From Allorhizobium ampelinum S4 (GTDB lineage Bacteria > Pseudomonadota > Alphaproteobacteria > Rhizobiales > Rhizobiaceae), in contig NC_011982.1 in the NCBI RefSeq assembly GCF_000016285.1, forward strand, positions 62,001 to 126,000: a stretch of 64,000 nucleotides of DNA, given 5' to 3'. Position 1 is the first letter of the stretch, and each line of letters begins with the position of its first letter. The translations under genes and the position numbers were made by a program. The notes under the pieces are model-generated. The model saw only the letters and a list, made by a program, of their open reading frames with translations, searched no databases and was not told the DNA's origin. Shown here piece by piece: positions 8,699 through 17,766 of the stretch.

Positions 8699-9298
8699 AT
8701 GGCAAAGCCCGCAACCCAGTCCCGTCAAGCCAATCGCCCCTCCGCCCGTGTCGTGCCGCTGTGCAAGGGAGCCACGATCGAGATGGTCCGCCTCACATGC
8801 CCCGATGAAGCCCAGGCGCTAAAGATCGCTGAAAGCTTTGGGACAGCCATTCTCGATAGCGACAGCATTCGCGACCTGCACGAACGCCTGATCATCGAGA
8901 CTGCCACCGCCCTTTCCGATGGGCTTGGCGAACGGGCAATGCAGATCCACCTGCAACGCATCGTCGGCGCCTATGTCGGATCGGCCCATGGTGCCGGGCA
9001 GTTCTACAGCCGCGCTGTCACCGAAGCACGAGACGCCACCGCAAAGGGTGCGGGCGATCACCGGGACGAGGATCTCGATGGACCTGTCGGATACGACAGC
9101 GCCGCCCAGCGCAAGCGCGAGTTCGCAGCCGACATGGGCATTCAGGCGCACGCGCTGCGGATGGCCGCCGAAGGAACTGTGGCCGCCTACGAGCAGATCG
9201 TCGGCGAAACCTGGAAGCCTTTTGACCGGCCGATTGAACAGCCCGGCCAGACACTCGACCGCAAGGCGGCCGCAGCCCAGATGTCAGCCTTTGAGTAA
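8699..9298 (+). CDS. Conserved hypothetical plasmid protein
   Basis: 199 residues, mostly helical and soluble, with no signal peptide or membrane segment. Segments such as LIIETATALSDGLGERAMQI and RIVGAYVGSAHGAGQFYSRAV look well conserved, and the codon pattern is regular. I know similar uncharacterised proteins next to ardC in rhizobial plasmids but cannot name a family. It lies between two structured leaders and is followed by hairpins rather than a coupled gene, so it is probably its own transcription unit. Confidence 0.6.
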   Translation: MAKPATQSRQANRPSARVVPLCKGATIEMVRLTCPDEAQALKIAESFGTAILDSDSIRDLHERLIIETATALSDGLGERAMQIHLQRIVGAYVGSAHGAGQFYSRAVTEARDATAKGAGDHRDEDLDGPVGYDSAAQRKREFAADMGIQAHALRMAAEGTVAAYEQIVGETWKPFDRPIEQPGQTLDRKAAAAQMSAFE

Positions 9299-9613
9299 AC
9301 CACCGTGGCGGGGCTTTGGCTCCGCCTTCATCACTTCAAGGTCGCCCTCTTTGGGGGCGGCCCTTTGGCGTGTCGATCGTCACCACGAGACCGCTGGAAG
9401 GAAAGTTAGAGGAAAATGAATGGGAAGCGACACATCGCGACCCCGTCCCGCTCATTGGTCCTGCAGGAGCCGGCGTCAAAGGCGCAACGGCTGCGCCGTC
9501 CTCCACATGCGTTCCGGCCGTTCCGGTGCCCCTGCCGCCTGATCGCTCCTGCCATCGGCCCTCCGTGACGGGGTCGCGATGGACGCGGGCCCCGCAAATG
9601 GAGGTTTGGAAAA
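9299..9613 (+). promoter_or_regulatory. Structured leader of ardC
   Basis: Two hairpins directly after the previous gene (GGCGG...CCGCC at 9308-9328; GGTCGCCC...GGGGGCGGCC near 9341-9363) could terminate it. Then 9433-9447 (CATCGCGACCCCGTC) pairs perfectly with 9567-9581 (GACGGGGTCGCGATG), closing a ~150-base domain that includes the stem GGCGCA/TGCGCC at about 9481-9497. Positions 9493-9519 match the DUF736 leader at 19900-19926 at 23 of 27 bases. The terminal GCGATGGACGCGGGC is also shared with the DUF736 leaders about 33 bases before the AUG. Confidence 0.6.
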
Positions 9614-10540
9614 ATGAGCAGGAAATCAGAAGGTACGCGCACTGACGTCTATGCGCGGATCACCGACCGCATCGTCGCCGATCTGGAAAAGGGTGTGCGC
9701 CCATGGGTGCAGCCGTGGAATGCCGGAAACCTGTCCGGTTGGGTCAGCCGACCGCTGCGCCACAACGGCCAACGCTACACCGGGCTTAATGTTCTTCTTC
9801 TCTGGTCGGAGACTATCGCCAACGGCTTCATGTCCGCAAGCTGGATGACGCTTCGGCAGGCGAACGAACTTGGCGGACATGTGCGCAAGGGCGAAAGCGG
9901 CGCAACCGTGGTTTATGCGAGCCGCTTTACGAAGACCGAGAAGGGGGCTGGCGGCGACGCGGTTGAGCGCGACATCCCGTTTCTGAAGGCCTACACGGTC
10001 TTTAATTGCGACCAGATCGATGGCCTTCCCGACCACTTCTACCGTCGCCCTGAACCGGTCATCAAGCCGCTCGAGCGCATCGCCCATGCCGACCGCTTTT
10101 TCGCCAACACTGGAGCGGTCATCTGCTACGGCGGGGGCCAAGCCTTCTATCAGCCGTCCGCCGATACGATCCAGATGCCAGCTTTCGAGACGTTTCGGGA
10201 TGCGGAGAGTTATTACGCCGTCCTTGGACATGAGGTCACCCACTGGGTCGGCGCAACCCACCGGCTGAATCGCGATCTCAGCCGCTATCACAAGGATCGC
10301 ACCGATCGCGCGCGCGAAGAGCTTTGTGCAGACATCGGAGCCAGCTTCCTATGCGCCGATCTTGGCATCGTGCCGGAACTGGAGCCGCGGCCAGATCATG
10401 CAAGCTATGTGGCCTCGTGGCTGAAGCTGCTTGAAGGTGACCGCCGTGCAATTTTCCAGGCTGCCGCACATGCGCAGCGGGCTGTCGCCTATCTCCACGC
10501 TCTGCAGCCGCAGGCGGACACGGAGCGGGAGGCGGCATGA
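9614..10540 (+). CDS. ardC: ArdC-family antirestriction protein
   Basis: 308 residues. The N-terminal ssDNA-binding domain (residues ~8-135) has the typical opening DVYARITDRIVADLEKGVRPWVQPW in parts, then LRHNGQRYTGLNVLLLW and MTLRQANELGGHVRKGESG. The C-terminal zincin-type metallopeptidase domain has H206-E207-x-x-H210 (GHEVTHW), with an acidic helix REELCADIGASFLCADLG supplying the third metal ligand. ArdC proteins protect incoming single-stranded plasmid DNA from host restriction. It follows a structured leader and is oriented so that the predicted transferred strand is its template, which suits zygotic expression. All key residues are present, so it should be active. Confidence 0.92.
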   Translation: MSRKSEGTRTDVYARITDRIVADLEKGVRPWVQPWNAGNLSGWVSRPLRHNGQRYTGLNVLLLWSETIANGFMSASWMTLRQANELGGHVRKGESGATVVYASRFTKTEKGAGGDAVERDIPFLKAYTVFNCDQIDGLPDHFYRRPEPVIKPLERIAHADRFFANTGAVICYGGGQAFYQPSADTIQMPAFETFRDAESYYAVLGHEVTHWVGATHRLNRDLSRYHKDRTDRAREELCADIGASFLCADLGIVPELEPRPDHASYVASWLKLLEGDRRAIFQAAAHAQRAVAYLHALQPQADTEREAA

Positions 10541-10641
10541 TGCTCTATGCTCCAGATCTCGCCGAGGTGGACACATTCTCCCAAAATCGCCAGCGGCACT
10601 TTCGTTTCGCGCTGGCGTCCAGTCGCCCACCATCGTGCTGA
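10537..10641 (+). CDS. Possible short coupled ORF, 34 residues
   Basis: ATGATG at 10537 overlaps the ardC stop, as in the other coupled pairs of this region, and opens MMLYAPDLAEVDTFSQNRQ before stopping at 10639-10641. It may be the 5' stump of a gene lost when mobile elements entered. Nothing else supports it. Confidence 0.25.
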   Translation: MMLYAPDLAEVDTFSQNRQRHFRFALASSRPPSC

Positions 10642-11114
10642 TGGAGGCGCACGGGGGGATCGACGCGATGGTAGGTGGCGCTCTGCCTGATACTTAGTCT
10701 TTCATTCTCGGGAAGCGAAAAGCTTGCTCCCAGCCATGCCGGAGGAGGCAATGCCGTCCATCCCGATCAGCCGGAACGGACGATAGGCACGAGGTGCCGG
10801 GCCGGGGCCAGGCTGAAGATGTTCGTTCGACGCTGGAAGGGAGCATCGTCCAGCAAGCACCGGTATCGGCCAAGGTCGGTGGTGATGTGGCCGGGGCGCA
10901 ACGATGGTATTGTCGGAAATGGCAGGGCAGGACGTGGATGTGACGTGGGATAATCGTCTTGCCAAAGACGATACCGTCCATTTACCCGTTGGAACACTAT
11001 CGTCGATAACTCTTACGGTATGTCATGTGCCATCCGGTTGGGACTGGCCACACCCACGCAGACCTCAATGGATCTGGTGTGACCGAAGGACGCCTTCGTC
11101 TCGATCGCCTTCCC
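10642..11114. other. About 470 bases without a recognisable gene
   Basis: Open frames on both strands are arginine/proline-rich and look like shadows. I see no family, IS end or RNA gene. It is probably debris between ardC and the inserted elements; its right end, before the 57-bp repeat at 11115, could be the displaced 5' part of the DUF736 leader. Confidence 0.35.
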
Positions 11115-11171
11115 GCAACGGCTTCACCGACCTTCTTCCCCTGCGGCTATGCCGCATTCCTCGCGAAACAT
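11115..11171 (+). repeat. 57-bp direct repeat, left copy
   Basis: Identical to 15370-15426. It contains the hairpin TGCGGC-TAT-GCCGCA and belongs to the DUF736-type leader: the string CTTCTTCCCC, hairpin, CCTCGC, AACA recurs in the leader at about 19852-19890. The IS1111-like element begins immediately to its right. Confidence 0.85.
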
Positions 11172-11578
11172 ATGTGGACACCCCCTCGGTCAAGCCTATC
11201 TTCTGATCTTTTTGAACCCGGCTGGCTGCTCGCATATGTCCGGCCTCTCTGATGATCGGCCGAACGGTCGCGGGCCTTGATGAAATCCGCGGATCATGGT
11301 CCCAATCAAAAAAGCGCATTCTGCAGATGCAGTCTCGCGAACGGGTTGTCCTGATCCCGGCGGAACCGGTATTCATCACGATCGTCTGGCAGGCCCTCCG
11401 AACTCGGTGACGCTGTTGCGTCGGTTTCTATCCGATGGCGTTTGTGTATACCGTCTGCCGCGTCATCACGGCCCATGCGATCCGCGCCATCTTGTTCGCC
11501 AGCGCCACGGTCGTCAGGCGCGGGGGCTTCGTCAACAACAATTTCCTGACCCACTCGATGAGCGGCCCGTGCATCTTA

Positions 11579-12749
11579 TACCAACCTGCATTGATCAGAA
11601 CTGACGAGCCCATTTTCGGCGGCCGATGGTCATGATGCGCCAAGGCTGATCGACCAGCTTGTTCCAAGCCTCGCAGCAGTGGTCGAGAATATTGTCGTGG
11701 GAGGTAAAAACGCGATTGGAAAGCCAGTTATCGCGCATGAATTGCCAAACGTTCTCGACCGGGTTCAGCTCGGGACACTTGGCGGGTAGCGCGATGATGC
11801 TGATGTTGTCGGGGACCTCGAGCTTGTCGGTCATGTGCCATCCGGCCTGGTCCATCAACACCACGGCGTGCGCGCCCGGCGCTACGGCGAGCGCGATCTC
11901 AGCGAGATGTAGCGACATCGTTTCTGTGTTGCAAAAGGGCAGGATCAGCCCGGCACCCTTGCCCTGTTCGGGGCAGATGGCTCCGAAGATGTAGGCCGAT
12001 TTCGTGCGCTGGTCCTTGGGCGCCGAGGGTCGTGTTCCGCGTCTGGCCCAGCGCCGTGTGATGGTGTTCTTCTGACCGACGCGGGCCTCGTCTTGGAACC
12101 AGACTTCTATGGACGTGCCCTTCGGGAGGCTTGTCCGGACCTTTGCCACTTCGGCAGCAAAGCCCCCTTTTTGAATGTCTCCATGGCCAGCTCGTTCTGC
12201 GCATGATGACGTGGTCGCGCGGTCAGCTTCACATAGCCCAGCTTTTTCAACTCGCGGCTCACGGTGGTTTCGTCGAGCGACACCGCGAACTCCTCGTGCA
12301 GCAAATACACAAGGTCGATCAACCGCCAACGCACGACACCATGGATCGCCGGGATCGGCCCGCGCTCGACCGCCTCGACCAGCGCACGACGCTGGGCATC
12401 GTTGAGGATCGACGGCTTGCCCGGCGCCTTGCCGTCCAGAAGACCGTCGGGGCCACGGGCATTGAACCGGATCACCCAGTCCCGCACGATCTGAAGGGTC
12501 ACCCCGCCAATCCTTGCGGCCTCGCTCCTGCTGCTCCCCTCGTAGATCTGCGCCAGGGCCAGCAGTCGCCGGGCCTGCGGCGCGCTCTTTGATAATCGCG
12601 CCAGTCGCCGGAGCGACGCTCCGTCAAAATCTTCCCGCAAGCCGATCGCTTGTCCCATCGCCACGTCCTTTCGATGCAGGACGCCATTGATTCACACTTT
12701 CATCGCTTTGGGAATCCACAACCTGAGTCAGCCTCAACGCAGGCTGGTA
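11579..12749 (-). mobile_element. IS630-family insertion sequence
   Basis: About 1171 bp. The ends are inverted repeats: TACCAACCTGCATTGA at 11579 and its counterpart TACCAGCCTGCGTTGA read leftward from 12749 (14 of 16 identical). Both ends are flanked by TAA in the orientation of the host gene, consistent with the TA target duplication of IS630. It interrupts the IS110-family transposase gene and is therefore younger. Confidence 0.85.
11595..12664 (-). pseudogene. IS630 transposase in two frames
   Basis: The first frame (12664 to about 12165) has a helix-turn-helix N-terminus (RRLARLSKSAPQARRLLALA, SRSEAARIGGVTLQIVRDW) and the winged part (GVVRWRLIDLVYLLHEEF). The second frame (to 11595) has the DDE domain: VWFQDEARVGQKN with the first Asp, AVVLMDQAGWHMTD with the second, and LPAKCPELNPVENVWQFM with the Glu. 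The switch is a -1 step at an A5G5 run (12163-12172). One extra base there would give a single ORF reading METFKKGGFAAEV. It may be a programmed -1 shift on the homopolymer or a base loss. Confidence 0.85.
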
Positions 12750-13863
12750 TTATGCCTGACATGCCTGAGGACGGCTGTCGCGCCGACGATCAGCAGCGTT
12801 CGCAGATATCGGTTCCCGGCCTTCGTGATCCTGCCGAGGCGCTCTTTTCCTCCGGACGAGTTCGATCGTGGCGTCAGCCCGAGCCATGCGGCAAATTCTC
12901 GCCCCGACCTGAAGACTGACGCATCAGGCACCGTCGCCGCCAATGCTGTGGCAGTGATTACGCCGACGCCGGGGATCGTCGCAAGCCTGCGGCCTGCTTC
13001 GCTCGTTCGTTGCCATTCGCGTATCTTGGCTTCAAGTGTCCTAACCTCGGCGGTCAGGGAGTCGATTTGCCTGGCCAAGGATACGACAATGTCAGTCACG
13101 AGTGGCGGAACGTCCAGCTCGGTCGGCTTGTGTGCGAGCACCCGCTCGACGAGCTCTGCCGTTCTTTCGATCCCGACCGGCGCCACCATGCCGATCTCCG
13201 TGAGATGGCCTCGTAAGGCGTTCACCAGCATGGTCCTCTGCCGGATGAGGAGAGCACGCGACTTGTGCACCATCAGGATCGACTGCTGCGACACGGTTTT
13301 GATTGGAACGAACCGCATGGTCGGCCGGGTCACAGCCTCGCAGATCGCCTCGGCATCCACCATGTCGTTCTTCCCCCGCTTCACGTACGGCTTCACATAA
13401 GCCGGCGCCATCAGCTTGACCTCATGGCCCATGCCTGTCAGTTCGCGCGCCCAGTGATGCGCGGAGCCGCACGCCTCCATGCCGATCAGACTCGGCTCCA
13501 GCTTGGCAAAGAATGCAAGAAGGTGCGCGCGCCGGAGTTTCTGAGCGATCACGACACGATTGCTGTCATCAATGCCGTGAACCTGGAAGACATTCTTTGC
13601 GAGGTCGATTCCGATTGTCAGCCTGGACATCCCGTTTCCTTTCCAACGTTTGATTGGTCCCTGCCGATATTCTCGGCGGTAGTGGTGGGGGTGTCCACAT
13701 CATCAAGAAAGCCTCTCCCTGGCCGTCCTCCACTGCGTTTCGGCCTTTCAGGTGCAGGCCGATCGTCCCCGGTCCTATCGACTGCCATCGAGATCCTATG
13801 AGTCGCGGCGGCAACCTGTTTTGATCTTCTGGACATCAGTGCCGTTGCAGAAAGGAGCAGGAT

Positions 13864-14999
13864 ATGTCGCAGTTCGATATGCAAAATGGGGCGGATGCGA
13901 TTTTCGTCTCGATAGAATTGAGCAAGAAAACGTGGCTGGTGACCTCTATTTCGCCGGGCACCGGCGAGAAGATGTCACGTCACAACGTTGACGGTGGAGA
14001 TATTACCGCTCTTCGCGATCGGTTCATTCACTTGAAGTCGAAGGCCCGCGAACGCACTGGCAGAGAATGCCTGTTGGTCATTATCCACGAAGCAGGTTTC
14101 GACGGTTTCTGGTTACAAAGAGTTTTGGAGGCCGAAGGCCACGAAAGCTATGTTGTCGATGCGGCGTCGATTGCCACATCCCGCCGGCGGCGCAGGGTGA
14201 AGACTGATCGTCTTGACGGTGAAACTCTCATCAGGGCGCTGCTGGCCTTTAAGCGCGGTGAGCCTCGAGCATGCTCAATGGTGCGTATTCCATCTGATGC
14301 TGAAGAGGATCGGCGACGTATTGGCCGCGAGCGCCAGATATTGCTGACAGAGCGGATTCAACATAGCAACCGGATCAAGGGGCTTTTATTCTCGCAAGGA
14401 ATTCGGGGATATAGCCCGTTTCAACGGGATCGTCGCGAACGGTTGGAAACATTGAAGACCGGCGACGGGCGCCCATTGCCGGAGCACATGAAGAGGCAGA
14501 TCGGTCGCGAGCTCGATCGGCTCGAAATACTACAGAAACAGATTGCGCAGGTCGAAGCAGAACGGGACGAGATGCTGACCAGCGCCAAGCACGCCAGTCG
14601 CGAGGTCGGCATCTGACCAACATAGTGGGTATTGGCTCAGAATTCGCTGGCATGCTTTGGAGCGAAGGTCTCTGCCGCCATTTCGATAATCGCCGACAAG
14701 TTGCCGCCTATGCAGGGCTTGCGCCAACGCCCTGGCAGAGCGGATCAATCGACCGGGAACAGGGGATCGGAAAATCTGGAAATCCGCGGTTGCGTGTTAC
14801 GATGCTGGAGATGGCCTGGCTTTGGCTCAGGCATCAACCCCGAACGGCGTTAAGCCGGTGGTTTAACGAACGGATCGCGCAAAGTGGCGGCCGCTTCAAG
14901 AAGGTCATGATAACTGCGCTGGCTAGAAAGCTTGTGGTGGCGTTGTGGAAATACGTCACCGCAGGGGTTGTCATAGAAGGGGTCGTACTGCGCGCATGA
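13864..14999 (+). pseudogene. IS110-family transposase with one frameshift
   Basis: Begins MSQFDMQNGADAIFVSIELS; a segment LLVIIHEAGFDGFWL and VKTDRLDGETLIRALLAF supply acidic residues of the DEDD domain. After ASREVGI near 14612 the frame moves by -1 and continues as LTNIVGIGSEFAGMLWSEGL, FDNRRQVAAYAGLAPTPWQSG (transposase_20 domain) and GNPRLRVTMLEMAWLWL, ending at 14999. One added base gives a ~378-residue protein. An AGGAGCAGG ribosome site precedes the start. In this group the start region reads SIELSKK where most IS110 proteins have GIDLAKK, so the first acidic residue is Glu. Confidence 0.85.
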
Positions 15000-15369
15000 C
15001 AAGTTCTTCGAATACCAGTTCGGCAGGGGCCTGATCAGTCCCGCCGGAACCAGGTGGACGACCGGATCGCGGCCTGGCGTACATGCCGTCATCGAGAATG
15101 GTATCGTCCTCCTGAGCCTTGCCGTCGAAAGCGGGATTATGGTGCAGCCGCCTGTGCGGCGACCGGATGTGAGGTTGATACGTGTATCAGCGCGGATCAG
15201 GAATGGGCTCAGACCTTTGGTTCATCAGGCGTGGAGCGATCTAACCAGTCCTGCCGGTCGTCGTACGGCTGTAGGGCCGATGAACAGCACCGTTCACCAG
15301 AATGATGCTGAAGGCCGTCCTGTGTTGCCTCTTTGCTGGCTGGTCTTGCCCCGGTCAGTCCTTTGACTT
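15000..15369 (+). ncRNA. Candidate guide (bridge) RNA region of the second IS110-family element
   Basis: 370 bases with no coding potential between the transposase stop and the element end. It looks structured (for example CGGCGACC / GCGGCTGC segments near 15134-15165) and ends in TTTGCTGGCTGGTCTTGCC, a type of end I associate with rhizobial elements of this group. IS110-family recombinases use an RNA from a noncoding end of the element. Assignment rests on position only. Confidence 0.35.
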
Positions 15370-15426
15370 GCAACGGCTTCACCGACCTTCTTCCCCTGCG
15401 GCTATGCCGCATTCCTCGCGAAACAT
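15370..15426 (+). repeat. 57-bp direct repeat, right copy
   Basis: Identical to 11115-11171. Here it continues into the rest of the DUF736 leader, so this is the copy in native context on its 3' side. Confidence 0.85.
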
Positions 15427-15553
15427 CAAGAAGCTCGTCTGCCGCCGTCCTTCGCTTTCGCTTCGGTCCAGGGATGCAGTCGGCCTGGCCCGTTGCCTTT
15501 TGACCGCCACGAGGCCGCACAGGGCGGCTTCGACAATCAGTCAGGAGACGAAA
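15370..15553 (+). promoter_or_regulatory. 3' part of the leader of the interrupted DUF736 gene
   Basis: Aligns with the DUF736 leader at 19850-20013: CTTCTTCCCC-hairpin-CCTCGC, AACA-CAAGA, GCCGTCCTTCGC and finally GCCACGAGGCCGC...GGGCGGCTTCGACA against GCCACAAGGCCGC...TCGCGGGCTTGAACA. The 5' part was separated by the IS110-family insertions. Confidence 0.55.
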
Positions 15554-15848
15554 ATGGCTACCATCGGCACTTTCCAGCAGTCCAACACTAACGAGTTCAA
15601 CGGCGAGATCGTCACCCTTTCCCTTCAAGCCAAGAAGGTTCGCATCGTTCCCGATGCGCGCGTGAGCGGCGAAAACACGCCCAGCCACCGGGTCTTCATA
15701 GGCCGCATCGATTATGCGTAGCGCGTGATTATGCGGAGTCTTATGGCGGCGGCCCCAGTATTCCGGGGCTTTTGTGGCTGTTTCGCACCGCATAATATCG
15801 GGGTGATGTGGACGGCGCCGCCCGTATTGAGCGGCGCCGCGGTGTCGG

Positions 15849-16151
15849 TCAGCGCGACCAGATCAGGGCATATTTGCCATCGTCGCCTTCGAAGAGGTTG
15901 GCGTAGATGGGTGCGCTGAAGGAGGGATCGTCGAGCTTGGCCGAGTGGTAGGTCCGATCCTCCTTGGAGGTCCGGCGCCAGGCGGCACCGATCTCGACGC
16001 CGGAGACGATGACCCGCAGGTCGGGCGCCTTGTCGCTGGTGGCTGCGGGATCGCTGGGGACGAGGCGCGCCTTGGCGTCGATGGCGAGGGTCTTGATGGT
16101 GCCGGTGTAGGTGCCGTCATTGCTGAGGGTGAACGAACCGATCTGGGACAT
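15849..16151 (-). CDS. DUF736-family protein (copy in left arm)
   Basis: 100 residues, MSQIGSFTLSNDGTYTGTIK onward with the family hallmarks IGAAWRRTSKEDR, LDDPSFSAPIYANLFE and the terminal LIWSR. It is identical to the right-arm copy and faces out of the element core. Uncharacterised family, plasmid-associated. The leader lies at about 16152-16449. Confidence 0.9.
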   Translation of the reverse strand: MSQIGSFTLSNDGTYTGTIKTLAIDAKARLVPSDPAATSDKAPDLRVIVSGVEIGAAWRRTSKEDRTYHSAKLDDPSFSAPIYANLFEGDDGKYALIWSR

Positions 16152-16449
16152 GGTGGAACTCCTGTGCTGTGTTCAAGCCCGCGACCATCGCGGCCTTGTG
16201 GCGATCGAGAGCCCTGGGACGGCCGACCCGCACCGTCAGGCCGCAGCGCATGCGAAGGACGGCGCGTAGCGATCTTGTTGTTGGGCGAGGAGCGGCGCCG
16301 CCGCGGGGAAGAAGATCGCCGGAGCGCTGTTGCGGGGAACAGGCCGGGTCGCAGACCGCATCGCGGGGCAGATCCGCCCAGAACAAGGCCCGTCGGTCGA
16401 AGGGCATCACGGCACCCGGCAGCACCACCCACAGCCGGGCGTTCGCACA
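16152..16449 (-). promoter_or_regulatory. Structured leader of the left-arm DUF736 gene
   Basis: Exact inverted copy of 19716-20013; see that entry for the shared blocks and hairpins. Confidence 0.5.
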
Positions 16450-16539
16450 TTGCACGACAGCACCAGGTACAACTGCTGGCGTTCGGAATCACAGTCCACT
16501 CGGATCATAGTCCTGCTTCCACATGCAAAAGGAGGCGAC

Positions 16540-17766
16540 ATGCCAACGGGTGTTTATGTTCGGAAGAACGCGGTCGGGGACCGCTTGAAGGCGGGAATGG
16601 CTGCGGACCACGCGGCGGACTTCGCGCAATGGCTTCGTGAGCGACGCTATACGCCACGTACCATCATCGAGAAGATGCGGCTGCTTGCGAGCTGGACGCA
16701 CTGGGCATGCGCGGAGAATTACACGCTCGCCGCGATCCGTGAGGCGCATGCGACATCGTTCGCCTTAATTGCAGCGGGGCAATGCCCGCGCTTCCGTGGC
16801 GACATCAACCAGGATGCGGTCGAGATCGCCAAGCTGTTCATCGCCTATCTCGAGGATCGCAGCGTATTGGTGGGCCCGCCGGCCAAGCCGGTTGCGCCGC
16901 TGGTGGCCGAGTTTGCGGCTTGGGCCCGCGAGCAGCGCGGTCTGGCCGAAACGACGCTGGCCACGTATCTCGGAACAATCACACCCTTCATCGATACGCT
17001 GGGGGACACGCCAGCTATCTACGACGCCGCAACGATCCGAGCCTACATGATCGAGCGCGCGAAAGCAGTATCGGTGGCGCGGATGAAGGGGATATCGGTC
17101 GGCATTCGCGCCTTCCTGCGCTTCCTGATCGCGACAGGACGATGCCGGCCCGGACTCGACCACGCCATGCCCAACGTTGCGGGCTGGCGGCTGGCCTCGA
17201 TCCCGCGCTTTCTGCCCGATGCCGATATCGCGCGGATCATCGGGGCGTGCAACGGTGAGCGTCGCCTGCGCGACCGGGCCATCATCCTGCTGTTGGTTCG
17301 GCTCGGACTTCGGGCGAGCGAGGTCGCACGGCTCGGCTTCGGCGATATCGACTGGCGGCAGGGCAGCATCCGCCTGTTCGGCAAAGGCCGGCGCGAAGAA
17401 CTGCTGCCACTCACCCAGGAGATCGGCGACGCGCTGCTTGCCTATATCGAACGCGGTCGGCCGGCGCTGGCGGTACCATCCCTGTTCATTACCGAATATG
17501 CGCCGCTGCGCCCCATCGACCGCATCACGGTCAAATGCCTGGTCAAGCGCGCCCTCAAACGCGGCGGTGTCGAAAGCCATTACAAGGGGGCACATATCCT
17601 GCGGCACTCGGCGGCTACGGCGATGCTCCGCCACGGCGTCAGCTTAGCCCATGTTGGCACTGTGCTGCGTCACCGGTCGCCGGAGATGACTGCGCATTAC
17701 GCCAAGGTCGATATCGCACTTCTGTCGGCCATCGCTCAGTCCTGGCCGGGGAGGTCGCCATGCTGA
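16540..17766 (+). CDS. Tyrosine recombinase, first of the RIT trio
   Basis: 408 residues. The start at 16540 has AAAAGGAGGCGAC directly upstream. A SAM-like DNA-binding domain (residues ~30-200) precedes the catalytic domain: Arg in LGLRASEVARLGFGDIDW, Lys in GKGRREELLP, HILRHSAATAML (H-x-x-R), LRHRSPEMTAHYAKV with the nucleophilic Tyr. All catalytic residues are present. Its stop overlaps the second recombinase start. The three proteins are expected to act together in element movement. Confidence 0.93.
   Translation: MPTGVYVRKNAVGDRLKAGMAADHAADFAQWLRERRYTPRTIIEKMRLLASWTHWACAENYTLAAIREAHATSFALIAAGQCPRFRGDINQDAVEIAKLFIAYLEDRSVLVGPPAKPVAPLVAEFAAWAREQRGLAETTLATYLGTITPFIDTLGDTPAIYDAATIRAYMIERAKAVSVARMKGISVGIRAFLRFLIATGRCRPGLDHAMPNVAGWRLASIPRFLPDADIARIIGACNGERRLRDRAIILLLVRLGLRASEVARLGFGDIDWRQGSIRLFGKGRREELLPLTQEIGDALLAYIERGRPALAVPSLFITEYAPLRPIDRITVKCLVKRALKRGGVESHYKGAHILRHSAATAMLRHGVSLAHVGTVLRHRSPEMTAHYAKVDIALLSAIAQSWPGRSPC

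Larger units (their letters stand above)
11428..13630 (-). pseudogene. IS110-family DEDD transposase split by IS630
   Basis: The N-terminal part (13630 to 12750) begins MSRLTIGIDLAKNVFQVHG with the first Asp of the DEDD RuvC-like site, continues with IGMEACGSAHHWA and KNDMVDAEAICEA, and includes the transposase_20 region (LATIPGVGVITATALA...FAAWLGLTPRSNSSGG). It is cut after RHVRH. The C-terminal 48 residues (PLIEWVRKLLLTKPPRLTTV, ALANKMARIAWAVMTR) resume at 11577 and end at 11428. Removing 11579-12749 and one copy of the target bases rejoins the frame exactly to a 342-residue protein, the usual IS110 length. So this copy was intact until IS630 landed in it. Confidence 0.9.
11172..13699 (-). 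mobile_element. IS1111-like (IS110 family) insertion sequence, itself interrupted by IS630
   Basis: The 14-bp inverted repeat ATGTGGACACCCCC lies at 11172-11185 and, reversed, at 13686-13699. Subtracting the nested IS630 leaves about 1.36 kb, the normal size of an IS1111-group element, which has (sub)terminal inverted repeats unlike classic IS110. It contains a single split DEDD transposase gene. The left end abuts the 57-bp repeat; the right end abuts the second IS110-family element. Exact tips are uncertain by a few bases. Confidence 0.65.
13700..15369 (+). mobile_element. Second IS110-family insertion sequence
   Basis: Approximate limits: the right end of the IS1111-like element and the start of the right 57-bp repeat. 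It holds one transposase gene (13864-14999), ~160 bases of 5' noncoding and ~370 bases of 3' noncoding sequence. The long noncoding end is typical of IS110-family elements, whose noncoding end encodes the guide (bridge) RNA. No terminal inverted repeats were found, as expected for the family. Confidence 0.6.
15707..16453 (+). repeat. Left 747-bp inverted-repeat arm of the RIT element
   Basis: Reverse complement of 19712-20458 without indels (coordinate sum constant at 36165). The tip holds repeated ATTATGCG motifs (15712-15719 and 15730-15737) and an inverted GCACCGCATAA near 15786, probable recombinase-binding repeats. Confidence 0.9.

Noticed and set aside
10642..11114. Possible IS remnant or coding region between ardC and the 57-bp repeat
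   Set aside because: No transposase motif or terminal repeat could be identified, so it is left as unassigned.
15209..15793. 194-codon minus-strand frame across the IS110 end and DUF736 leader
   Set aside because: It spans an element boundary and opposes the DUF736 fragment; a chance frame in GC-rich sequence.
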